Below the pieces are notes generated by a model. That model was not told the DNA's origin. It did no database searches and worked only from the letters and a program-made list of their open reading frames with translations. 64,000 bases of DNA from Bacteroides muris (ex Afrizal et al. 2022) (lineage in GTDB: Bacteria; Bacteroidota; Bacteroidia; Bacteroidales; Bacteroidaceae), in assembly GCF_004793475.1 (NCBI RefSeq), contig NZ_SRYZ01000019.1:1-64000 (forward strand), read 5' to 3'. This document shows positions 54,360 to 61,459 of the stretch, one piece after another (positions within the stretch are counted from its first letter, which is position 1; each line of letters starts with the position of its first letter). The position numbers and the translations under genes are program-made.

Positions 54360-57300
54360 TCAGATTCCTAATTTAAGTGTAAGCGTAAACTGACGTGGTA
54401 AGGGAGTTGCCACACCGCCGGTATTGAAGAATTCCGGATCTTGGCCGTTGAGTTTTTTATCGGCATAAATCAAGAAAAGATTGGCGGCTTGAAGTTTCAA
54501 TGACAAATTGCTAATCCTCAATGCATTGGCTACGCTTTTCGGGAAATCGTATGCTACGGAGATTTCTTTCATGCGGATGAAGTCGCCTTTCGCGATTCGT
54601 TCGGTTGAGTAGTTATAGGCATTATAAGCATAACTCAAGTTCGAATCGTTTTTGTTTTGTCGTTTGCTGGCAATGACAGGTACTGTGGTGTACTTTTCGT
54701 CACCAGGAATCGTCCAACGGTTTTTGAACTCTTTCGGTGTGGAAGTAAGGTCGGTATAGGTGTTCTTGAATACCGGGTCCAGACGAACTACATTTCCAAA
54801 CGAATAGGTAATGAATACATTTAGCGAGACTCCTTTCCACTTGAAGAAGTTACCGAAACTGCCCACATCCGTCGGGTCGGCACAACCGGAGTATTCAAGG
54901 AAAGAAAGCTTGTCCGGAGTACTTGTCTGAAAGTAAATTCCTGTGGTGGTGACGTTTCCGTCTTGGTCGAGGAATGTGGGCAAGCCTTGCTCGTTCAGTC
55001 CGCGGAACGGGATGGAGAAGATACTACGTACCGGATATCCTTCCATGGCAAACCCCGTTCCCGATACCAAGTCAATTACACGCTTGTTGGTTTCCAATTC
55101 GGTTACTTCGTTATGTACATGAGAATAAATGATATTGGTGCTCCAAGTGAAATCCTTTGTCTTGATGTTGGTAGTAGATAAAGTCAACTCAATACCGCTT
55201 GACTTCATGGAAGCGATATTTCCGAATTTCTGTACCTCTCCACCGATTCCTTGTGTGGTGGCAAGTCCTATCAGGTCAAAGTTGTTACGCTTATACCAGT
55301 CTCCTTCCAAGTTGATGCGGTTGTCAAGAAATCCCAAGCTGAGTCCTAAGTTGAACTCATGTTTTTTCTCGTAAGTAAGGTCGTTGTTGGCCAATTGTGA
55401 AATATAAAGTTCGCTCTCCTTGACACTGGTGAACGGACGCCAAGGATTGGCACTGGAAATCACTACGTTGGAATTTGTCACGTTGGAAGGACCACGGTCG
55501 GCGGTCAATGAGTAAGAGAGCTTCAGCGCGGCATGGCTGAGTGTTGGCATTACCGGCTTGAACCACTCTTCTTCGTGGATATTCCAGGCTCCGGATATAT
55601 TCCATGTGGGCAACCAGCGTGCCGATCGGCTTTTTCCTAACTTGTTGGTGCCCTCATATCTCACGGTTCCGTTCAGTGTATATTTTCCCAGATAAGAGTA
55701 GGTGACGTTGCCGAAGAAGGCTACGCTGCGTTCATGCTTGTTGGTTAGCGTATAATAGTTGGCATTATCTTCTGCTCCTTTCTTGAATGCTTGGTAGGCA
55801 TAATTGGGAATTTCTCCCATGCTGTATTGCATGCCCCAACCACGGAACCAATTGGAATGACGGTCAATCAGATTGGTTTCCATGCCGGAGTAGAAGTTGA
55901 AGATATGGTCTTCATTGAATACGTCATTGTAGCTTAGTGTGGCCCTGAAGTCTTTGCCGATCATGCTGTTGTTGGTGCGTTCGTAGATACCTCCGTCGGG
56001 CAGAATGCTGATGGGCAATGCATAGATGTTGTCAGGGTCGGTGTAAAGTAACGGATTCCTGTCGCGGATGGTAGAAGTACCCATTTCACGGTAAGCAAGT
56101 GCTTGGTTGGAAGAGTCTAAGATGTAGTGCTCCTGTGACGTGGCAGAGTATTTCACCGCTCCCAGGATGCCGACTTCCAACTGGCTGATGGGCTTGTACT
56201 TCAATTCGCCTTGTACGCGCAAGTCGAAAATGTCATAATCCATGTAATTATTATCCAACTCGTGGAAGATGTTGAACGGAGCGTAATTGCGGGTGTAAAA
56301 TGTATTGGCATCCAATGCTCGGGAGGTGTTCATTGCATACGAATAGGGGTTGATGTCAAAGTCGCGTTTCACCTCGCCGCTTACGGCATCTATGTCGCTG
56401 CTCAGGGTTCCAGGGGCCTTTTGCTTACGATAACTGGCGCTACTGATAAGAGATGCTGTGATTTTCTTTGAAATATTATAATTGGAATTCAGGTTGGCTG
56501 TATAACGTTCCACTTTGCTTGCCTTGGTCCATCCGGGATCCACCATGGCACTGAGCGAGGCATAATATTGTGCCTTGTCTGTACCGGAAGAGATGCTGAT
56601 GGAATGGTTGTGTTGCACGGAATTGGAAAAGAGCAAGTCGAACCAATCGGTATTGCGATATTCGGCTGCACGTAGATAAGCCGCTCTGGCTTCATCGGTA
56701 TTGGCTAATCCGAACTGTCCTGTTATGGGGTCGTAAGTGCTGATAAGTTCATACATCTTCCCATAGATACCGCTGTCGGCAGAGTTGGATACCGTAGCAT
56801 AATTCAGGTATCCTTTCTGCTGCAATTCTTGATAAACGGACATTTGGTCTTGTGAATTCATAATGTTGAACTGCCGGTAACTGGGCTTTAGTCTCATCGT
56901 ATATTCACCGGTGTAGCTAATGTGGCTTTGTCCGCTTTTACCTTTCTTGGTCGTAACTACAATTACGCCTGCCATGGCACGTGCTCCATATATAGAAGTG
57001 GCAGAGCCGTCTTTCAAAATCTGGAAACTTTCGATGTCATCCGAGTTTAAGCCGGCAATGGCCGAAGAAATCAGCGTATTCGGGTCACCGGAAGAGAGTT
57101 CGTCGGCACTGACATCGACTACGTCGTCCATAATGACACCGTCTACCACCCATAAGGGTTTGGAACTACCATAAATGGAGGTAGCACCACGTACGCGGAT
57201 TTTCGGTGCGGTACCGAAAGTTCCGGACACATTTTGTACTGAAACACCGGCTGCACGTCCTTCAAGTGAGCGACTGATGTCGGCCATACCGTCCAATTTC

Positions 57301-57692
57301 ACATTCTCGCTGTTCAGCTTGGTGGCAGCACCTGTGAATAGTCGCTTGTCCATTTTCTGCATACCTGTTACTACTACTTCATCAAGTAGCTCGCTGTCAC
57401 TTTTCAGTACAATCTTTAAAGCCTTGCCGGTAATGGCTACCTCTTGCGTTTTCATTCCGACAAACGAGATTACAAGTGTTTTGGCTGAAACCGGCACATT
57501 CGTCAACTTGAAATTGCCGTCGGCATCAGTGATAATACCTGTTTTTGTTCCTTTTACCTGCACAGACGCTCCGATAACCGGGAGTCCGTCTTCTTCTGCG
57601 GTTACAGTGCCTGTCACTTGTCTATCTTGGGCAATTGCTAAGGTTGCCCGAAAACACAAACAAACCAACAAGAAAATTAACTCTTTTTTCAT
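54360..57692 (-). CDS. SusC/RagA-family TonB-linked outer-membrane transporter
   Basis: A 1110-residue, 22-strand-type TonB-dependent transporter that imports oligomers bound by its SusD partner. After a signal peptide comes a carboxypeptidase-regulatory-like domain (about residues 25-110; QVTGTVTAEEDGLPVIGASV, GIITDADGNFKLTNVPVSA), then the TonB box region (DEVVVTGMQ), the plug (IRVRGATSIYGSSKPLWVVD, SFQILKDGSATSIYGARAMA) and the barrel to the end (RQFTLTLKLGI). There is no STN domain, so signalling through an anti-sigma factor is not expected. A perfect promoter lies upstream. Confidence 0.96.
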   Translation of the reverse strand: MKKELIFLLVCLCFRATLAIAQDRQVTGTVTAEEDGLPVIGASVQVKGTKTGIITDADGNFKLTNVPVSAKTLVISFVGMKTQEVAITGKALKIVLKSDSELLDEVVVTGMQKMDKRLFTGAATKLNSENVKLDGMADISRSLEGRAAGVSVQNVSGTFGTAPKIRVRGATSIYGSSKPLWVVDGVIMDDVVDVSADELSSGDPNTLISSAIAGLNSDDIESFQILKDGSATSIYGARAMAGVIVVTTKKGKSGQSHISYTGEYTMRLKPSYRQFNIMNSQDQMSVYQELQQKGYLNYATVSNSADSGIYGKMYELISTYDPITGQFGLANTDEARAAYLRAAEYRNTDWFDLLFSNSVQHNHSISISSGTDKAQYYASLSAMVDPGWTKASKVERYTANLNSNYNISKKITASLISSASYRKQKAPGTLSSDIDAVSGEVKRDFDINPYSYAMNTSRALDANTFYTRNYAPFNIFHELDNNYMDYDIFDLRVQGELKYKPISQLEVGILGAVKYSATSQEHYILDSSNQALAYREMGTSTIRDRNPLLYTDPDNIYALPISILPDGGIYERTNNSMIGKDFRATLSYNDVFNEDHIFNFYSGMETNLIDRHSNWFRGWGMQYSMGEIPNYAYQAFKKGAEDNANYYTLTNKHERSVAFFGNVTYSYLGKYTLNGTVRYEGTNKLGKSRSARWLPTWNISGAWNIHEEEWFKPVMPTLSHAALKLSYSLTADRGPSNVTNSNVVISSANPWRPFTSVKESELYISQLANNDLTYEKKHEFNLGLSLGFLDNRINLEGDWYKRNNFDLIGLATTQGIGGEVQKFGNIASMKSSGIELTLSTTNIKTKDFTWSTNIIYSHVHNEVTELETNKRVIDLVSGTGFAMEGYPVRSIFSIPFRGLNEQGLPTFLDQDGNVTTTGIYFQTSTPDKLSFLEYSGCADPTDVGSFGNFFKWKGVSLNVFITYSFGNVVRLDPVFKNTYTDLTSTPKEFKNRWTIPGDEKYTTVPVIASKRQNKNDSNLSYAYNAYNYSTERIAKGDFIRMKEISVAYDFPKSVANALRISNLSLKLQAANLFLIYADKKLNGQDPEFFNTGGVATPLPRQFTLTLKLGI

Positions 57693-57756
57693 AAGTAACA
57701 GTTTTTAAGATTAAATAAAATTATGTGTTTTTATGCAATGATTTGTTGTCTGTGTG

Positions 57757-57787
57757 CAAATATATTAATTTTATTGTGAGAAGCAAA
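57757..57787 (-). promoter_or_regulatory. Promoter of the Sus-like operon
   Basis: On the minus strand TTTG (57784-57787), 19 nt, then TATATTTG (57757-57764), a perfect match to the Bacteroides consensus. The leader to susC would be about 58 nt. Confidence 0.85.
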
Positions 57788-58128
57788 TAAAAAAAGGAAA
57801 AACATGCTTTATTGAAAAGAAAACTTATATATTTATACCTAAGCGGTGCTTTGTGGTTTATAAAGCAAGCGGGTTATCGAATCTTTTTAAGCTATTTTTT
57901 AGTTTTATGGAAATTATATAAATGAATTGTTGCGAAAATAATCGGTTGATGAAATTAATTCATTGTCACATTACGAATATTGGGATTGTCTTTATATTGC
58001 GACAGATAGAATCTTTGTGGACTGTCACTTTGTAAATCCTTAATCTTTATAGGTGGAGTTTGATTATTAACACTTTCCCAATAAATCTGCCGGAAATATA
58101 ATATTTATTAATCTATAGAACAAAAGAA
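57788..58128. other. AT-rich divergent spacer with no recognised feature
   Basis: About 340 bp between the Sus-like promoter and the tetR operator region. I looked for promoter boxes, RNA genes and repeats and found nothing I can support. Regulator-binding sites for the Sus-like operon could lie here. Confidence 0.5.
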
Positions 58129-58156
58129 GAAAACTCAAATGCTGTTTTGAGTTTTC
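58129..58156 (+). promoter_or_regulatory. Candidate TetR operator
   Basis: A perfect 11-bp dyad (GAAAACTCAAA at 58129-58139 and its complement at 58146-58156) with a 6-bp centre, ending 4 bp before the -7 box of the tetR promoter. Its position between the -33 and -7 elements fits repression by the adjacent regulator. Confidence 0.65.
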
Positions 58157-58160
58157 TTTC

Positions 58161-58168
58161 TATATTTG
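58161..58168 (+). promoter_or_regulatory. Promoter -7 box of the efflux operon
   Basis: TATATTTG, an exact -7 match. The expected -33 position falls within the operator dyad and has no good TTTG. The leader to tetR is about 105 nt. Confidence 0.6.
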
Positions 58169-58280
58169 CCCCGTTTTTATTCCGATAATGAATAAGAAGC
58201 TGAAGAAGGCCGGTATTAAGAATAAGTAGGGACAGCTTCCGGAAAAGCATTAATTCAAGGAATTTTAAAGAAAGGAAGAA

Positions 58281-58946
58281 ATGGGCGAACACATCAAACA
58301 TGCCACTTCGCGGTCTGAATTGAGAGAGCGAATCATTAGCGTTGCCGCAGAATTATTTTCCGCATCGGGAATCAAGTGCGTTACGATGGATGAAATAGCC
58401 GCTTCTTTGGGAATCTCCAAACGTACGTTGTACGAAGTGTTTTCCGACAAGGAAACTCTGTTGGAAGCATGTATTCTGAGAGAGCAGCGGGAGACGGATG
58501 CATTTGTCGTCGAAATCATCAAGAAATCAGAAAATGTGCTGGAAGTGTTGCTGAAACTCTATCTGCGCGGCATTGAGAAATTCCATGCTACAAACAAAAG
58601 CTTCTTTGAAGACATCAAGAAGTATCCCAAGGCATGCGAACTGCTGAAATGCGACAATAACCGGAATCACGAAGATGCCATCAACTTCTTCAAACAAGGT
58701 GTGTCGCAGGGCATTTTCCGCGACGATGTGAACTTTGCCATCATAGGCTTGCTGGTGCGCAAGCAGTTGGACGTGCTGATGGAAACCGACCTTTGCGACA
58801 GGTACTCTTTCCTCGAAGTGTATGAATCAATCATGTTCACCTTCTTACGAGGCATTTCTACGGAAAAAGGAGCGGCTGAGCTCGAGATATTTATCCATGA
58901 CTATCGTAAAAGGCAACTCTCTGTTGAAGAAGAGAAGAAACAATAA
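58281..58946 (+). CDS. TetR/AcrR-family transcriptional regulator
   Basis: A 221-residue one-component repressor. The N-terminal helix-turn-helix is clear (residues 12-60): RIISVAAELFSASGIKCVTM, DEIAASLGISKRTLYEVFSD and KETLLEACI. The C-terminal ligand-binding domain is divergent as usual and includes FFEDIKKYPKACELLKCDNN. It is the first gene of an efflux operon and probably controls itself and the pump through the dyad at 58129-58156. The inducer is unknown. Confidence 0.93.
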   Translation: MGEHIKHATSRSELRERIISVAAELFSASGIKCVTMDEIAASLGISKRTLYEVFSDKETLLEACILREQRETDAFVVEIIKKSENVLEVLLKLYLRGIEKFHATNKSFFEDIKKYPKACELLKCDNNRNHEDAINFFKQGVSQGIFRDDVNFAIIGLLVRKQLDVLMETDLCDRYSFLEVYESIMFTFLRGISTEKGAAELEIFIHDYRKRQLSVEEEKKQ

Positions 58947-58967
58947 ACAAAAATAAACCAATTATTT

Positions 58968-60329
58968 ATGAAGATGCAGAAAATTCGGGTTGGCAAAATG
59001 TTGTTGCTGGCGGCGATAATGTTGTCTGTGGGCCATGCCCTGCGGGCACAGGAAGCCAAAGAGACACTGACCCTGAACCTTGACCGGGCTTTGGAAATAG
59101 CCCTGAGCGACAATCCCATCATTAAAGTGGCTCAAGAAGAGATTGCGCTGAAGAAAGTGGCCCATAAGGAAACGTGGCAGAACTTGTTGCCCGAAGCGAG
59201 TGTTTCAGGCAGTATGAGCCATACCATCACGGCACCGCAGTTCAGTATCGGAGACCAGACTGTGAAAATGGGTAAAGACAAGGCGAATACAGTCACCGGA
59301 GCGTTGAACATCAGTCTGCCTCTGTTTGCCCCGACGGTATATCGCGCCATGTCGATGACCAAGACGGACATTGAGCTGGCGGTGGAGAAGTCGCGGGCTT
59401 CCAAGCAAGATCTGGTAAATCAGGTGACCAAAGCCTACTATCAGCTGATGCTGGCGCAAGACTCGTATGAGGTGTTGCAAAATAGTTATAAACTGGCGGA
59501 AGACAATTTTAATATCGTCAACGCCAAATATCAGCAAGGTGCTGTCAGTGAGTTTGACAAAATTACTGCTGAGGTGCAGATGCGCAGCGTGAAACCGAGT
59601 CTTGTTTCTGCAGGCAATGCCGTGACGCTTTCCAAATTGCAACTGAAGGTGCTGATGGGTATTACCGCTGATGTGGATATTGATATTGACGATAGTCTGG
59701 CTGCTTATGAAGGCGTGGTGTTTGCCAATCAGCTGGACAACACGGTTCATGAGGGTTTGGCAAACAACTCTACCATGAAGCAGCTGGAACTGAACCGCCT
59801 GATGCTTCAGAAGAACATCAAATCGCTGCGTGCCAACTTCATGCCGACCTTAGGCTTGGGATATTCTTATCAATACCAGTCTATGAATAATGACACCTGG
59901 AATCTCTTCAACTATAATTATGGAAGCAGTTCCTCACTGGTATTCAATCTGAGCATTCCTTTATATAAGGCAAGCAACTTCACGAAGCTGAAAACGAATC
60001 GCATCCAGATGCGTCAGTTGGAGCAGAACCGCATTGATACGGAACGCAAGCTGAATATGCAGATAACGAGCTATCAAGACAATATGGCAGCCAGTTCGGA
60101 GCAGGTGTCCAGCAACAAGGAGAATGTGATGCAGGCCGAAAAGGCGGTTCAGATTGCCAGCAAGCGTTACGAGGTGGGCAAGGGAACCGTGCTCGAGCTG
60201 AATTCCTCGCAGGTACAGCTCACCGAGGCGGAACTCACTTACAACCAGTCCATATACGATTATCTGGTAGCGAAGGCCGATCTTGACCAGGTGTTGGGTA
60301 GAGACTATATCATTAAAAATCAGAAATAA
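58968..60329 (+). CDS. TolC-family outer-membrane efflux protein
   Basis: A 453-residue protein forming the outer-membrane channel of a tripartite pump. A type I signal peptide (MLLLAAIMLSVGHALRAQEA) is followed by two repeats of the OEP fold with long helices, for example ALEIALSDNPIIKVAQEEIA, LVNQVTKAYYQLMLAQDSYE and AEKAVQIASKRYEVGKGTVL. There is no lipobox. It lies 21 bp after tetR and 15 bp before the adaptor. Confidence 0.93.
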   Translation: MKMQKIRVGKMLLLAAIMLSVGHALRAQEAKETLTLNLDRALEIALSDNPIIKVAQEEIALKKVAHKETWQNLLPEASVSGSMSHTITAPQFSIGDQTVKMGKDKANTVTGALNISLPLFAPTVYRAMSMTKTDIELAVEKSRASKQDLVNQVTKAYYQLMLAQDSYEVLQNSYKLAEDNFNIVNAKYQQGAVSEFDKITAEVQMRSVKPSLVSAGNAVTLSKLQLKVLMGITADVDIDIDDSLAAYEGVVFANQLDNTVHEGLANNSTMKQLELNRLMLQKNIKSLRANFMPTLGLGYSYQYQSMNNDTWNLFNYNYGSSSSLVFNLSIPLYKASNFTKLKTNRIQMRQLEQNRIDTERKLNMQITSYQDNMAASSEQVSSNKENVMQAEKAVQIASKRYEVGKGTVLELNSSQVQLTEAELTYNQSIYDYLVAKADLDQVLGRDYIIKNQK

Positions 60330-60344
60330 AATAAGAACGACGAT

Positions 60345-61361
60345 ATGAAAAAAAGTTTTCAATTAGTTGCCCTGCTGTCTGTAGTCATGCTGGGCGCATG
60401 TAGCGGAGGCGGCGAAAAAGTTGCAGCAGAGAAAGTGGACGAGAAACCGAAAGTGAAACTGGCGGGTGTGACCTCCCGTCCGGTAGACCAGATTCAGGAA
60501 TATACGGCTACCGTAGAGGCTGAAGTGAAGAATAACATCGCTCCCTCTTCACCGGTGCGCATAGACCGCATTTTTGTCGAAGTAGGCGACCGTGTGGCAA
60601 AGGGACAAAAGCTTGTCAGCATGGATGCCGCCAGTCTGAAGCAGGTTAAATTCCAGTTGGACAACCAGCGGATTGAGTTCAGCCGTGTGGACGAGCTTTA
60701 CAAGGTGGGCGGAGCCTCCAAGTCGGAATGGGATGCCGCCAAGATGAACCTCGATATACGCGAAACCTCTTACAAGAACTTGTTGGAGAACACCGCCTTG
60801 CTAAGCCCCATTAACGGTGTGGTGACAGCGCGCAATTATGACAACGGTGACATGTACGGTGGTGGCGAACCTGTCCTTGTGGTAGAGCAGATTACTCCCG
60901 TGAAGTTGCTTATCAACGTTTCCGAAGGTTACTTTACGAAGGTTGCGAAAGGAGCTTCTGTCACGGTAAAAATAGATGTCTATGGTGATGAAGAGTTTGA
61001 AGGCAAGGTAAGTCTGGTGTATCCGACGATTGATTCCGCCACACGTACGTTCCCCGTAGAGGTGCAGCTTGCCAATCGTGACCGGCGCGTGCGTCCGGGT
61101 ATGTTTGCCCGTGCTACGCTCAACTTCGGTACGCAAGACCATGTTGTGGTGCCCGACCTTGCCATTGTGAAGCGTGCCGGTTCTGGCGACCGCTATGTAT
61201 ATGTCTACAAGGATGGTAAGGTATCTTATAATAAAGTGGAACTGGGTCGTCGCATGGATACTGAATACGAGTTGATTTCCGGTGTGGACAACAACTCTCA
61301 GGTAGTCATTGCCGGACAGTCCAAACTTGCCGACGGAGTGGAAGTAGAAGTAGAAAAATAA
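60345..61361 (+). CDS. RND efflux periplasmic adaptor lipoprotein
   Basis: A 338-residue membrane-fusion protein. The lipobox VVMLGACSGGGEK lacks acidic residues right after the Cys, consistent with staying on the periplasmic side. The barrel-sandwich (lipoyl) halves are PVRIDRIFVEVGDRVAKGQK and NTALLSPINGVVTARNYDNG, around a short helical hairpin. The beta-barrel and membrane-proximal parts follow (VQLANRDRRVRPGMFARATL). It connects the TolC-family channel with the permease downstream. Confidence 0.95.
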   Translation: MKKSFQLVALLSVVMLGACSGGGEKVAAEKVDEKPKVKLAGVTSRPVDQIQEYTATVEAEVKNNIAPSSPVRIDRIFVEVGDRVAKGQKLVSMDAASLKQVKFQLDNQRIEFSRVDELYKVGGASKSEWDAAKMNLDIRETSYKNLLENTALLSPINGVVTARNYDNGDMYGGGEPVLVVEQITPVKLLINVSEGYFTKVAKGASVTVKIDVYGDEEFEGKVSLVYPTIDSATRTFPVEVQLANRDRRVRPGMFARATLNFGTQDHVVVPDLAIVKRAGSGDRYVYVYKDGKVSYNKVELGRRMDTEYELISGVDNNSQVVIAGQSKLADGVEVEVEK

Positions 61362-61420
61362 TCAAGAACGGATGATGCGGCATTGTCCTTATTGCCATTA
61401 TCAGTGGCCTGCCAATTCTT

Positions 61421-61456
61421 GACTATCAGTTATCAACTATCAATTATCAAATAGAA
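61421..61456. repeat. TATCAATTATCAA-type simple repeat before the permease gene
   Basis: A 36-bp tract made of near-copies of TATCARTTATCAA in the 98-bp gap between adaptor and permease. It resembles the AT-rich repeat in the rpoB-rpoC spacer. Confidence 0.55.
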
Positions 61457-61459
61457 AAA

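Noticed and set aside
58188..58229. 13-codon frame (MNKKLKKAGIKNK) in the tetR leader as a regulatory peptide
   Set aside because: Too short to judge, no ribosome site, no rare-codon run and no alternative hairpins of attenuator type next to it.
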